This document shows positions 8,644 to 17,132 of a stretch of DNA of 64,000 bases, piece by piece (positions within the stretch are counted from its first letter, which is position 1; each line of letters starts with the position of its first letter). The notes below the pieces were generated by a model. That model was not told the origin of the DNA. It did not search any database and saw nothing but the letters and a program-made list of their open reading frames with translations. This DNA comes from Candidatus Avoscillospira avicola (GTDB taxonomy: Bacteria; Bacillota; Clostridia; Oscillospirales; Oscillospiraceae). The position numbers and the translations under genes were made by a program. The DNA is taken from positions 35,646 to 99,645 of the forward strand of contig DVHE01000014.1 of NCBI GenBank assembly GCA_018712245.1. Reading direction: 5' to 3'.

Positions 8644-8672
8644 ATTATACACCATGGAGGAAGGATTTGCAA
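8644..8672 (-). promoter_or_regulatory. Sigma-A type promoter of aminotransferase gene
   Basis: Read on the minus strand: -35 TTGCAA (8667-8672), 17-bp spacer, perfect -10 TATAAT (8644-8649). Confidence 0.8.
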
Positions 8673-8697
8673 TTGTCTGCGGGAAGAATTGCAGATT

Positions 8698-9486
8698 TTA
8701 GCACAGTTTGTAAAGGCAGCCCATCGGGCAGGCCTCCACGCAGGCGCCGCAGCCGGTGCAGCGGCCCGAATCGAGAACCGCCAGATTGTTTTTCACGGTA
8801 ATGGCGCCGCTGGAACAGGCCTTTTCACATTTTTTGCACCCGATGCAGCCGACGCCGCAGGCCATCTTGGCAACGGCGCCCTTGTCCTGGCTGCTGCATC
8901 CTACCACGATCTTGGCTGCGGCGGGAATCAGGGAAATGAGATGATTGGGGCAGACCTTCGTGCAGATGCCGCAGCCGGTGCAGAGCGTCCGGCTGACGCT
9001 GGCCAGGCCTTCCGCCACGGAGATGGCGCCGTTGGGGCAGGCCTTGGCGCAGTCGCCGTAACCAAGGCAGCCGTAGGAGCAGCGTCCGTCGCCGGCAAAC
9101 ATCAAGTTCACGCCGGCGCATGTGGCGATGCCAGCATACTCGCATTTTTTCCCCGAATGAACCAGGCCGCCGTGGCAGCCGATATAGGCCCGCACCTCTG
9201 TCACGTCGCCGGCGTCCACCCCCAGCACAGCCGCCACGGCCGCAGCGGCGTCAGCCCCGCCGGGCACGCAGAGATTGGGGGCCGCCTCTCCCGCGGCAAG
9301 CGCCTGGGCATAGCCGTCGCAGCCGGCAAAGCCGCAGGCGCCGCAGTTGGCACCGGGGAGGCAGGCGCGAACCTGGACATAGGTTTCGTCCACCGGGACG
9401 GCCATAAACTTGGAGGCTGCCACCAGCATCCCAGCGGCCAGCAGGCCGATGACGGTGACGGCGATCACGGGAATGAGAATTTCCAT
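8698..9486 (-). CDS. rnfB: Rnf complex subunit B (ferredoxin-accepting Fe-S protein)
   Basis: A 262-residue iron-sulfur subunit that takes electrons from ferredoxin and passes them into Rnf. One N-terminal membrane helix (residues 2-25) is followed by the RnfB/HdrF-type four-Cys cluster motif around CLPGANCGACGFAGC. Then come four CxxC...CP motif groups (CLGYGDCAKACP, CTGCGICTKVCP, CIGCKKCEKAC, CTGCGACVEACP), enough for two bacterial-ferredoxin domains with four [4Fe-4S] clusters. It is the last gene of the rnf operon, 12 bp after rnfA, and ends in CLYKLC. Confidence 0.95.
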   Translation of the reverse strand: MEILIPVIAVTVIGLLAAGMLVAASKFMAVPVDETYVQVRACLPGANCGACGFAGCDGYAQALAAGEAAPNLCVPGGADAAAAVAAVLGVDAGDVTEVRAYIGCHGGLVHSGKKCEYAGIATCAGVNLMFAGDGRCSYGCLGYGDCAKACPNGAISVAEGLASVSRTLCTGCGICTKVCPNHLISLIPAAAKIVVGCSSQDKGAVAKMACGVGCIGCKKCEKACSSGAITVKNNLAVLDSGRCTGCGACVEACPMGCLYKLC

Positions 9487-9498
9487 CCTGTCGCCCCC

Positions 9499-10092
9499 TT
9501 ATCCGAAGAGATTGGTGATGATTCCGGCGAAACCAAAGAAGGAGAGGGACACGATGGCCGCGGAGATCAGCGTGATGGGCAGACCTTCAAAGGACTTGGG
9601 CGGTTTCGCCACGGCCACCCGGGAGCGAACACCGGAGAAGAGGACCATGGCCAGGAAGAAGCCCAGGCCGCAGCCCAGCGAGGTCAGCATGGAGTCTATA
9701 AAGCCGAGGCCGTCGCGGATGTTGTTGACCGTGACGCCCAGCACGGCGCAGTTGGTGGTGATGAGCGGGAGATACACGCCCAGGGAGGCGTGTAGTGCCG
9801 GGAGATAGCGCTTGAGAATGATCTCCACCAGCTGCACCAGCGCCGCGATGACCAGAATGAAGACCACCGTCTCCATGTACGTAAAGTCGATCCAGCCGCT
9901 GAGCAGGTAGTGGTAGATGGGCCAGGTGACGGCGGTGGCCAGGAGCTGGACGAAGATGACGGCCAGAGACATCCCGGTAGCCTGATCCAGCTTTTTGGAC
10001 ACGCCCAGGAAGGGACAGATACCCAGGAACTTCACCAACACATAGTTGTTGGTGATGGCGGCGGTGAGGATGGTGACAAGCACGGCCTTCAC
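9499..10092 (-). CDS. rnfA: Rnf complex subunit A (membrane)
   Basis: A 197-residue integral membrane subunit with six predicted helices, paralogous to RnfE. Conserved features are NNYVLVKFLGICPFLGVSKK near the N-terminus and the TTNCAVLG segment, whose cysteines belong to the intramembrane [2Fe-2S] site shared by RnfA and RnfE in solved Rnf/Nqr structures. The start ATG overlaps the rnfE stop by 4 bp (ATGA). Confidence 0.95.
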   Translation of the reverse strand: MKAVLVTILTAAITNNYVLVKFLGICPFLGVSKKLDQATGMSLAVIFVQLLATAVTWPIYHYLLSGWIDFTYMETVVFILVIAALVQLVEIILKRYLPALHASLGVYLPLITTNCAVLGVTVNNIRDGLGFIDSMLTSLGCGLGFFLAMVLFSGVRSRVAVAKPPKSFEGLPITLISAAIVSLSFFGFAGIITNLFG

Positions 10093-10757
10093 TTCGCTTC
10101 ACACTCCTTTCCCTGGCAGCCTTCGGCGGCGGGGCAGCCGGCGCAGCCGCCCTGAGGCTTCTTTTTCCCGTGGGTCAGCTTGTTGACCAGGGCGATCATG
10201 CAGCCGAAGATGCAGAAGCCGCCGGGCGCCATGGAGAGAATCGAGATTGGGTTGTCGGAGAGCCAGGGAATGGGGTATCCCAGGAAGCTGCCGCTGCCGA
10301 AGACCTCGCGGATGGCGGCCATGGCCGTCAGTGCGAGGGTGAAGCCCAGGCCCATGCCGACGCCGTCCAGAGCGGAATCCAGAACGGTGTTCTTGCTGGC
10401 AAACATCTCCGCCCGTCCCAGGATGATGCAGTTGACCACGATCAGCGAAAGGTAGACGCCCAGCGCTTCGTAGAGGCTGTAGGCGTAGGCCTCCAGCAGC
10501 ATGGAGACCACTGAGACGAAACCCGCGATCAATACGATGTAGCAGGGGATGCGCACTTGCTCGGGAATGGCCCGGCGCAGGGCGGAAATGGCCGCATTGG
10601 AGCAGATCAGCACCGCCGTGGCGGCCAGTCCCATGCCGATGGCGGCGGAGACCGAAGTGGAGATAGCCAGCGTGGGGCAGGTGCCCAGCACCAGCACCAG
10701 GACCGGGTTTTCCCGGACAAGGCCCCGAATGAGAATAGACAGTTTGGAACGCTTCAT
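10089..10757 (-). CDS. rnfE: Rnf complex subunit E (membrane), with Cys-rich tail
   Basis: A 222-residue membrane partner of RnfA. LVLVLGTCPTLA and VVNCIILGRAE carry the conserved cysteines of the A/E iron-sulfur site. The last about 25 residues after LTHGKKKPQ form a soluble tail with four cysteines (GGCAGCPAAEGCQGKEC), which could bind a metal or be structural. Start ATG at 10757 after an AGGGGG ribosome site. It overlaps rnfA by 4 bp. Confidence 0.94.
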   Translation of the reverse strand: MKRSKLSILIRGLVRENPVLVLVLGTCPTLAISTSVSAAIGMGLAATAVLICSNAAISALRRAIPEQVRIPCYIVLIAGFVSVVSMLLEAYAYSLYEALGVYLSLIVVNCIILGRAEMFASKNTVLDSALDGVGMGLGFTLALTAMAAIREVFGSGSFLGYPIPWLSDNPISILSMAPGGFCIFGCMIALVNKLTHGKKKPQGGCAGCPAAEGCQGKECEAK

Positions 10758-10760
10758 GCC

Positions 10761-11294
10761 TCATCCCCCTTTCACCGCGTCAAAGGCGGCAAAGCAGTCG
10801 CGGACGCAGCCCTCATAGGCATCCGAGGTGATGGTGGCGCCGGAGATGGCGTCCACGGCGGAGAGGGAGCTGTCCTGCCCGATGTACTGGCCGGTGTAGC
10901 CGGCGTAGGCGGTCTGCCCGCCGAGGGTCTTGGTCTCGCTGGTGACGTCGATGGTGGCCACTTGGACGATGACGCCGGTGGGATCGATGGCGGCCATTAC
11001 GGTGATGTCGCCGTCAAATCCGCGGCCTTGAGCGGTGAAGACGTAACCCACAACATGCCCGGCGCCATCCAGCCCCGCATAGGCGGCGGTGACGGTTTCC
11101 GGCAAGGCGTCGGAGGGGAGAACCTCAAAGGCCGCCGCCTGGGGCAGCACAGCCCGGCGGCTGGCATCCTCCCGGGTCTGGGCGGCGGCGGTGATGATCG
11201 GCGCGGTGAAATGGTTCACCACGGCCAGGGCGGCAGAGGTGACGAGGCAGATGGCCGCCAGCACCACGATGCTCTTGATACCGACCTTTTTCAA
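10761..11294 (-). CDS. rnfG: Rnf complex subunit G (flavinylated, FMN-binding)
   Basis: A 177-residue protein with one N-terminal membrane helix and a periplasm-facing FMN-binding domain. DAISGATITS near residues 149-157 is the S-G-A-T flavinylation motif; Thr154 should carry FMN attached by ApbE. The start is inferred as TTG at 11294 because GGAGGT lies 8 bp upstream and this gives the expected length; the TTG overlaps the rnfD stop. No ATG gives a better start. Confidence 0.93.
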   Translation of the reverse strand: MKKVGIKSIVVLAAICLVTSAALAVVNHFTAPIITAAAQTREDASRRAVLPQAAAFEVLPSDALPETVTAAYAGLDGAGHVVGYVFTAQGRGFDGDITVMAAIDPTGVIVQVATIDVTSETKTLGGQTAYAGYTGQYIGQDSSLSAVDAISGATITSDAYEGCVRDCFAAFDAVKGG

Positions 11295-12214
11295 TGCGCG
11301 GCACCTCCCAACGGCTTGGATCTGGTCCATTTGGAGAGATAAGGCGTGAGGATATTCATAAAGAGAATGGCGAAGGAGACGCCCTCGGCGTAGCTGCCCC
11401 ACTGGCGGATCAGCACCGTGAAGAGGCCGCACCCCAGCCCGAAGAGGACCCGGCCCCAATTGGTGGAGGGAGTGGTGGCGTAGTCGGTGGCCATGAAGAT
11501 GGCGCCCAGCAGCAGGCCGCCCGAGAGAATCTGATAGAGGGCGTAGGAGAGCGAGCCGCTCAGGGGCCAGGAGAGGAGGAACACCACGGCCACGAACACC
11601 ACCGGCGTGTGCCAGGAGATCACCTTGCGAATCAGCAGGTACGCAAAGCCCAGCAGCAGCGCCAGGCCGCTGACCTCGCCCAGGCAACCGCCCTTGAGGC
11701 CCAGGAACATATGCCACAGGGAGGGCAAGGCGCTCATGTCTCCGGCCCGCATCAGCGCCAGAGGCGTGGCGGAGGAGACGGCGTCGGGGAATTGCCAGGC
11801 CGTCATGGCCTGGGAAAAGGAGAGAAACAGCACGATCCGTCCCACGATGGCCGGGTTGGCGAAGTTGCGGCCGATGCCGCCGAAGAGCTGCTTGACCACC
11901 AGAATGGCGATGATGCTGCCCAGGGCGGCCTGCCACAGCGGGATCGTCGCCGGCAGATTGAAGGCCAGCAGCACGCCGGTCACAGCGGCGGAGCAGTCCC
12001 CGATGGTGATGTCCCGGCCCACGGCCTTTTCAAAGAGATACTCCGTCAAAACCGCCGCGGCCACGGCCACCGCCGTCACCAGCAGGGCGCGCCAGCCGAA
12101 GAGCCAGACGGCCGCCGCCAGGGCGGGGACCAGGGCGATGAGGACGTCCCGCATCAGCACGCTCGTGGTGGTGCGGGTGAACATGTGCGGCGAGGAGGAT
12201 ACCAGGAGCTTCAT
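11291..12214 (-). CDS. rnfD: Rnf complex subunit D (membrane, flavinylated)
   Basis: A 307-residue multi-helix membrane subunit, part of the ion-translocation path. The segment FPDAVSSATPLALM matches the RnfD/NqrB flavinylation motif, with acceptor Thr near residue 150. Starts at ATG 12214, overlapping the rnfC stop (ATGA), with GGGAGG about 8 bp before it. Confidence 0.95.
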   Translation of the reverse strand: MKLLVSSSPHMFTRTTTSVLMRDVLIALVPALAAAVWLFGWRALLVTAVAVAAAVLTEYLFEKAVGRDITIGDCSAAVTGVLLAFNLPATIPLWQAALGSIIAILVVKQLFGGIGRNFANPAIVGRIVLFLSFSQAMTAWQFPDAVSSATPLALMRAGDMSALPSLWHMFLGLKGGCLGEVSGLALLLGFAYLLIRKVISWHTPVVFVAVVFLLSWPLSGSLSYALYQILSGGLLLGAIFMATDYATTPSTNWGRVLFGLGCGLFTVLIRQWGSYAEGVSFAILFMNILTPYLSKWTRSKPLGGAAH

Positions 12215-13551
12215 TTTTTCACCGCCTCCCTTTGCTGTCTGGCCCGGAGATAGGGCGCCACCAGCGCCTTGGCCAGGCGGTTGGTCTGCACCAGGGGCCG
12301 GTGGGCCGGGCAGATGTAGCTGCAGCAGCCGCATTCCATGCAGAGGTTGACCTTCAGGGCGGCCAGGGCCTCCACGTCGCCGGCGGCGTAGGCGTCCTCC
12401 ACCTCGGCAGGCATCAGCCGCAGGGGACAGTGGCCGATGCAGCGGCCGCAGCGGATGCAGGCCGTGGGCTTGGGCGGGACGGAGTCCGCCTCGGCGAAGG
12501 CCAGCACCGCGTTGGTATTTTTGAGAATCGGCTCGCTGAGTTCCGGTACGGCGATGCCCATCATCGGCCCGCCGTAGAGGACCTTTTTCGGCTCTGCCTT
12601 GAAGCCGCCGCAGAAGGCGAAGACGTCGGCCAGCGACGCGCCGATGGGGGCGACCAGGTTTTGGGGATTTCGGACGGCGCTGCCGTCCACGGTGACGCAC
12701 TTTCGCACCAGCGGCAGCCCCAGCTCCAGATACCGGGCGATGGAGGCCAGGGTGGTGACATTGATGACGATGGCGCCCACGTCGACGGGCAGCTTCCCCT
12801 CGGGGACCAGGCGGCCCATGGTGTGGTAGATCAGCACCTTTTCACCGCCCTGGGGGTACATGGAGGGCAGAGAGCAGACCTCCATGGCGGTCTCGTGCCG
12901 GCAGAGGGATTCAAAGAGGGAGATGCACGCCGGCTTGTTGTCCTCAATGGCGAAGAGAATTCTCGGCGCCCGGAGGTAGGTTTGGAGCAGCCTTGCCCCG
13001 TCCATCACCAGCCGGGACTGATCCAACATGGTGCGGGTGTCGGAGGTGATGTAAGGCTCGCATTCGGCGCCGTTGACGATGACTGCGTCGATCTTGACCA
13101 TGTTTTTCACCGTCAGCTTCACCGAGGTGGGGAAGCCCGCGCCGCCCAGGCCGACGATGCCGCTGTCGGTCAGGGCCTGGAGGAACTCCTCCTGGCTGTG
13201 GATTACCGGCGGGCGGAGCGTCTCGCACCGGGCCATCAGTCCGTCGGATTCAATGGTGATGGCGGGCATCCGGCGTCCGCTGGAGGCGAGAAAGCTGTCG
13301 ATCCGCTTGACAGTGCCGGAAATGGAGGCGTGGACCGGGGAGGAGACGAAGCCGTCGGCTTCGGCGATCCGCTGGCCCATCTTCACGTAATCGCCCACCT
13401 TGACCAGGGGCCTCGCCGGCGTGCCGATGTGCATGGACATGGGGATGGTGACGGATTGGGGGCAGTCCATGATCCTGGCGGCCATGGAGGCGGTGTTTTT
13501 GCGGTGAGGAACGTGGACGCCGTGCATCTTCATTTGCAGCCAGAGCTTCAT
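12211..13551 (-). CDS. rnfC: Rnf complex subunit C (NADH-interacting)
   Basis: A 446-residue soluble subunit related to NuoF/NqrA that exchanges electrons with NAD. The N-terminal barrel-sandwich domain (VGDYVKMGQRIAEADGFVSSPVHASISG) is followed by the NADH/FMN Rossmann-like domain (GLGGAGFPTSVKL) and SLBB domain. Near the C-terminus are two [4Fe-4S] motifs, CIRCGRCIGHCP and CMECGCCSYICP. The frame stays open upstream, but ATG 13551 overlaps the preceding stop (ATGA) and begins the conserved N-terminus. Confidence 0.96.
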   Translation of the reverse strand: MKLWLQMKMHGVHVPHRKNTASMAARIMDCPQSVTIPMSMHIGTPARPLVKVGDYVKMGQRIAEADGFVSSPVHASISGTVKRIDSFLASSGRRMPAITIESDGLMARCETLRPPVIHSQEEFLQALTDSGIVGLGGAGFPTSVKLTVKNMVKIDAVIVNGAECEPYITSDTRTMLDQSRLVMDGARLLQTYLRAPRILFAIEDNKPACISLFESLCRHETAMEVCSLPSMYPQGGEKVLIYHTMGRLVPEGKLPVDVGAIVINVTTLASIARYLELGLPLVRKCVTVDGSAVRNPQNLVAPIGASLADVFAFCGGFKAEPKKVLYGGPMMGIAVPELSEPILKNTNAVLAFAEADSVPPKPTACIRCGRCIGHCPLRLMPAEVEDAYAAGDVEALAALKVNLCMECGCCSYICPAHRPLVQTNRLAKALVAPYLRARQQREAVKK

Positions 13552-14090
13552 CTCCCATCGACCTTCCTTTCCTTCTTGCGCTGATCTGCCTTGAGACGTT
13601 TGATTACTAGCTGCGCGGCCAGGCCGGTCAGAGAGCCGGCGGCCATGGCGGCCAGCAGCATGACGGGGAGGTACCAAAATACGGCGCGGCTTTGGAGAAT
13701 CAGGGCCGCCGCGGCCAGTTGGCCCACCTGGTGGGCCATGGCGCTGAAGACGCTGAGAATCCAGAGCTGCCCCGGGGCGAAGCACTGCCGCAGCAGCGCC
13801 AGGACGGCAAAGGCCAAGAGGCCGCCTGAGAGACTGTAGGCGATGGCGGACACCTGGCCGGTCAGGGTGCAGCCCAGCAAAATCCGCACCAGCAGCAGCG
13901 CCAGCGCCGCCGGCGGGTCCAGATAGACGTAGGTGAAGAGGGTGAAGATGTTGCTGAGTCCCAGCTTGATGCCCGGAATCGGGGCCAAGGGCGGCAGCTG
14001 GGCCTCCAGCAGATAGACGCACAGGGAGGCGGCGGTGAGCAGGGCCAGGGCGGCCAGCCGCCGGGTGCGGCTCACGAGCCGTCGGCCCAT
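13548..14090 (-). CDS. Gx transporter family membrane protein (HepPP synthase component I family)
   Basis: About 180 residues with five to six hydrophobic helices; the conserved PGIKLGLSNIFTLF segment is typical of this family. The family name (heptaprenyl diphosphate synthase component I) is historical; genes of this type regularly sit with apbE and rnf in Clostridia, and the role there is unknown. The start is uncertain: ATG 14090 is annotated, but GTG 14075 overlaps the upstream stop as GTGA, the junction style of this operon, and GTG 14117 is also open. No strong ribosome site distinguishes them. Confidence 0.8.
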   Translation of the reverse strand: MGRRLVSRTRRLAALALLTAASLCVYLLEAQLPPLAPIPGIKLGLSNIFTLFTYVYLDPPAALALLLVRILLGCTLTGQVSAIAYSLSGGLLAFAVLALLRQCFAPGQLWILSVFSAMAHQVGQLAAAALILQSRAVFWYLPVMLLAAMAAGSLTGLAAQLVIKRLKADQRKKERKVDGR

Positions 14091-14416
14091 CGGACGATGA
14101 GCCGGTGGGGGAGGCACGTGATCGGCGTGCTGCCGGACTGCAGCGGGCCGTGCTGGACGCAGACCTGGTTGTCACAGTCGGCCTCCGAGACATAGACGGT
14201 CTCCGGGGTGATGGTCAGCACGTTATAACCCCCTTCCCAGGGAATGGTGATGGTGTAGGGCGACGAGACCTGCGAGAGGTCCAGGGTGTACAGAAGCTGC
14301 CCGTCCTGGCTCACCAGCACAGTGGGGCCGTGGCCGCGCCGGGCCATCCAGAGGATGGCCGTCAGGGAGAGCGCCGCGATCAGGCCGAGAATCAGAAGAT
14401 ACCAACGGGTCTTCAT
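14072..14416 (-). CDS. NusG domain II-containing extracytoplasmic protein
   Basis: A 114-residue protein with an N-terminal membrane anchor (residues 5-25) and a small beta domain of the NusG_II family. VYVSEADCDNQVCVQHGP carries two cysteines conserved in the family, and it ends in a CLPHRLIV motif. Genes of this type accompany apbE and rnf in Clostridia; the biochemical role is not established. Starts at ATG 14416, overlapping apbE by 4 bp. Confidence 0.85.
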   Translation of the reverse strand: MKTRWYLLILGLIAALSLTAILWMARRGHGPTVLVSQDGQLLYTLDLSQVSSPYTITIPWEGGYNVLTITPETVYVSEADCDNQVCVQHGPLQSGSTPITCLPHRLIVRWADGS

Positions 14417-15396
14417 TGGGCGATCACCTCATAGTCCTCCGAACAATGGAATCGCCCGTCCAGCCCTTCGGTGATGGATATGCCGTCGTCGGTCAAAAAG
14501 ACCGCCTCAAAGTCCACGGGGCAGCTGCGCCAGAGCGCCGCGCCGTTCTGAAGGCCCAGGACGAAGAGGGCTGTGGAGAGGCCGTCGGCCCAGGTGTCGT
14601 CCTCGCAGAGGACTGTCACGGACTGCAGGCCTGTCTCGGCGGAGCAGCCGGTCTCCGGGTCGAAGATGTGGTGGTAGGTCTTCCCATCCTGGGAGAAATA
14701 ACGCTGATAGTCGCCGGACGTCACCACGGCGCAGTCCGTGACCTCCACGGTGCCGCAGTAGCCGCCCGGATTATCCGGGTCGGCGATGCCCACGACCCAG
14801 GGGCTGCCGTCGGGCTTGGCGCCGACGGCCCGGATATTGCCGCCGAGATTGAGCAGGGCGGAGGTGACGCCCTGGTCCCGCAGGACCATTGCCGCGCTGC
14901 CGGCGGCGTAGCCCTTGGCGATGCCGCCCAGGTCCACGGCCATGCCGGGCGTCTCCAGCGTGGCCTCCAGCCCCTCCAGGCGCAGGCGTTCAAAATCCAC
15001 CAGCGCCAGGGCCGCCGCCAGCTCCGCCGCGTCCGGTACGGCGGGGGCGCCGTCGTACCAGCCCCACAGGCGGACCACCGGGCCGATGGTGATGTCCAGG
15101 GCCCCGCCGGAGGCCAAGGAAATCTCCCGGGCCGCAGCCAGCAGCGCCGCCGTCTCTGGCGAGAGGGTCAGCGCCCCCTGGGCGTTGAGCCGGGCGACGT
15201 CGCTCTGGGGATTCCCGATGGAAAAGAGCTGCTCCAGCCGGAGAATTTCCGCCTGCGCGGCGTCCAGCGCGGCGCTGTCGCCGTAGGCCTCCAGGGTGAT
15301 GACGGTGTCCATGGCGAAGAACTCCCGCCGCACCGGTTCGGCGGCGCAGCTACAGAGAACGGAGAGGAGCAGCACACAAAGAATCCACTTTCGCAT
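14413..15396 (-). CDS. apbE: FAD:protein FMN transferase (ApbE), lipoprotein
   Basis: A 327-residue flavin transferase that moves FMN from FAD onto Ser/Thr of target proteins; here the likely targets are RnfD and RnfG. The signal peptide ends in the lipobox LCSC, so it is a membrane-anchored lipoprotein outside the cytoplasm. FFAMDTVITLEAYG, DLGGIAKGYA (FAD site) and SALLNLGGNI are present. Start ATG 15396 gives the proper signal peptide; a frame open to 15420 adds a non-signal segment. It is the first gene of the rnf operon, behind a good promoter. Confidence 0.94.
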   Translation of the reverse strand: MRKWILCVLLLSVLCSCAAEPVRREFFAMDTVITLEAYGDSAALDAAQAEILRLEQLFSIGNPQSDVARLNAQGALTLSPETAALLAAAREISLASGGALDITIGPVVRLWGWYDGAPAVPDAAELAAALALVDFERLRLEGLEATLETPGMAVDLGGIAKGYAAGSAAMVLRDQGVTSALLNLGGNIRAVGAKPDGSPWVVGIADPDNPGGYCGTVEVTDCAVVTSGDYQRYFSQDGKTYHHIFDPETGCSAETGLQSVTVLCEDDTWADGLSTALFVLGLQNGAALWRSCPVDFEAVFLTDDGISITEGLDGRFHCSEDYEVIAQ

Positions 15397-15439
15397 GGCA
15401 CGCCACCTCTCCGGGAACATGATTTACGATATTAAACTA

Positions 15440-15467
15440 ATCATAACAGATTGCGGGGAAAAGTCAA
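15440..15467 (-). promoter_or_regulatory. Promoter of the apbE-rnf operon
   Basis: Read on the minus strand: -35 TTGACT (15462-15467), 16-bp spacer, -10 TATGAT (15440-15445), in an A/T-rich gap upstream of apbE. Confidence 0.7.
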
Positions 15468-15518
15468 TAAAATATCTGCGGATGAATTGGGGAATACTAG
15501 TTAAAATCTATAAAAAAT

Positions 15519-17132
15519 TTAACGCGCTGCTGTATAAAATGCTAGATCTGCCACCACGGCCTCGGCACAGCGCATCCCGTCCACCGCGGCGGATAGGATG
15601 CCGCCGGCGTAGCCGGCGCCCTCTCCGCAGGGGTAGAGGCCGGACACGGCGGAGCGGCAGTTTTCATCCCGCACGATGCGCACCGGGGAGGAGCTTCTGG
15701 TCTCCGGCGCGGTGAGAACGGCGTCGGGGGTGCAGAAGCCGCGGAGCTTTTTGTCCAGGGCGGGGATGGCCTGCTCCAAAACGGCGGTGATGGCCTCCGG
15801 CAGCACCTGGTGGAGATCGCACAGCGTGACGCCGGGGCGATAGGTGGGCTTGACGCGGCCCAGAGCCTGGCTGGGGCGCTTTTGCAGAAAATCCCCCACC
15901 AGCTGGGCCGGGGCGCGGTAGCTGCCGCCGCCGGCGGCAAAGGCCCTGGCCTCCAGCTCCCGCTGCCAGTACATCCCGCCCAGGGGCGAGGAATCGGGGA
16001 AGTCTTCGGGGTGCAGTGTCACCAACAGGGCGGCGTTGGCGTTTTCGCCGTCCCGGGCGGCGTTGCTCATGCCGTTGGTGACGACCCGGCCCGGCTCGGA
16101 GGCGGCGGCCACTACCTGTCCGCCGGGGCACATACAGAAGGTGTAGGCGGAGCTGCCGTCGGGGAGGCGGACGTTGAGCTTGTAGTCCGCCGGCGGCAGC
16201 AGGCCGGTCTCGGCCATGGGGCCGTATTGGCTCCGGTCAATCAGCGTCTGGGGATGCTCGATCCGCACGCCCATGGAGAAGGGCTTCGGCTCCATGGGGA
16301 CGCCCAGACTGTGGAGCGTCTCAAAGGTATCCCGGGCGCTGTGGCCGATGGCCAGAATCACCTGGTCGCAGGGGAGAAGCGCCGTCTCGCCGCCTTGGCG
16401 CACCCAGAGGCCGGTGAGCCGCCCATCCGCCAGGGCGAGGGACGTCACCTTCGCGCCGAAGCGCACTTCGCCGCCCAGCTCCAGAATCCTGGCCCGGAGG
16501 CGCTGCACCACCTGGAGCAGCACGTCGGTGCCCACATGGGGCTTGGCGTCATAGCAGATTTCCTCCCCGGCTCCGGCGGCGGCGAATTGCTCCAGCACCC
16601 ACTGGCAGCGGGGATTGTGGATGCCGGAATTGAGCTTGCCGTCGGAGAAGGTGCCGGCCCCGCCCTCGCCGAACTGCACGTTGCTCTCCGGGTCCAGCTG
16701 GCCGGTGCGCCAGAAGTGTTCCACCTGCTCGTGGCGGGTCTGGGCGTCCCGGCCCCGCTCCAGCACCAGGGGCTTTAAGCCTGCCTGGGCCAGCACCAGC
16801 GCCGCGAACATTCCGCCGGGGCCGAAGCCCACGACCACCGGACGGCGCCGGGGCGTCACAGCCGGCTGGGGCAGCTGGTAGACATAATCTTCCGCCAGAG
16901 AAAGCCTGGGGTGTTTCAGCCTTTTGAGCAGGGCCTGCTCGTCCTGCCGCAGCGCCACATCCACGGTGTAGACGATGCGGATATCCTGCTTTTTCCGGGC
17001 GTCGATGGAGCGGCGGCGGATTTTCAACGCGGTGATCTCCCCGGGCCGGAGCTTCAAGAGCTTGGCGCAGCGCGCCGGCAATTGATCCTGGCTTTCCCCG
17101 GGGGAGAGAACGATATCCCGAACGCGAATCAT
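15519..17132 (-). CDS. FAD-dependent oxidoreductase, COG2509 type
   Basis: A 537-residue flavoprotein. The first about 90 residues form a family-specific N-terminal domain; then VVVGFGPGGMFAAL is the FAD dinucleotide-binding GxGxxG, followed by FGEGGAGTFSDGKL, typical of this uncharacterised dehydrogenase family. CMCPGGQVVAAASE and the C-terminal GEGAGYAGGI flavin motif are also present. The substrate is unknown. ATG 17132 follows AAGGAGGG and overlaps the upstream stop by 4 bp, so it forms an operon with the next flavoprotein gene. Confidence 0.88.
   Translation of the reverse strand: MIRVRDIVLSPGESQDQLPARCAKLLKLRPGEITALKIRRRSIDARKKQDIRIVYTVDVALRQDEQALLKRLKHPRLSLAEDYVYQLPQPAVTPRRRPVVVGFGPGGMFAALVLAQAGLKPLVLERGRDAQTRHEQVEHFWRTGQLDPESNVQFGEGGAGTFSDGKLNSGIHNPRCQWVLEQFAAAGAGEEICYDAKPHVGTDVLLQVVQRLRARILELGGEVRFGAKVTSLALADGRLTGLWVRQGGETALLPCDQVILAIGHSARDTFETLHSLGVPMEPKPFSMGVRIEHPQTLIDRSQYGPMAETGLLPPADYKLNVRLPDGSSAYTFCMCPGGQVVAAASEPGRVVTNGMSNAARDGENANAALLVTLHPEDFPDSSPLGGMYWQRELEARAFAAGGGSYRAPAQLVGDFLQKRPSQALGRVKPTYRPGVTLCDLHQVLPEAITAVLEQAIPALDKKLRGFCTPDAVLTAPETRSSSPVRIVRDENCRSAVSGLYPCGEGAGYAGGILSAAVDGMRCAEAVVADLAFYTAAR

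Noticed and set aside
12232..13584. Open frame antisense to rnfC and neighbours
   Set aside because: Composition and overlap with clear rnf genes show it is a shadow.
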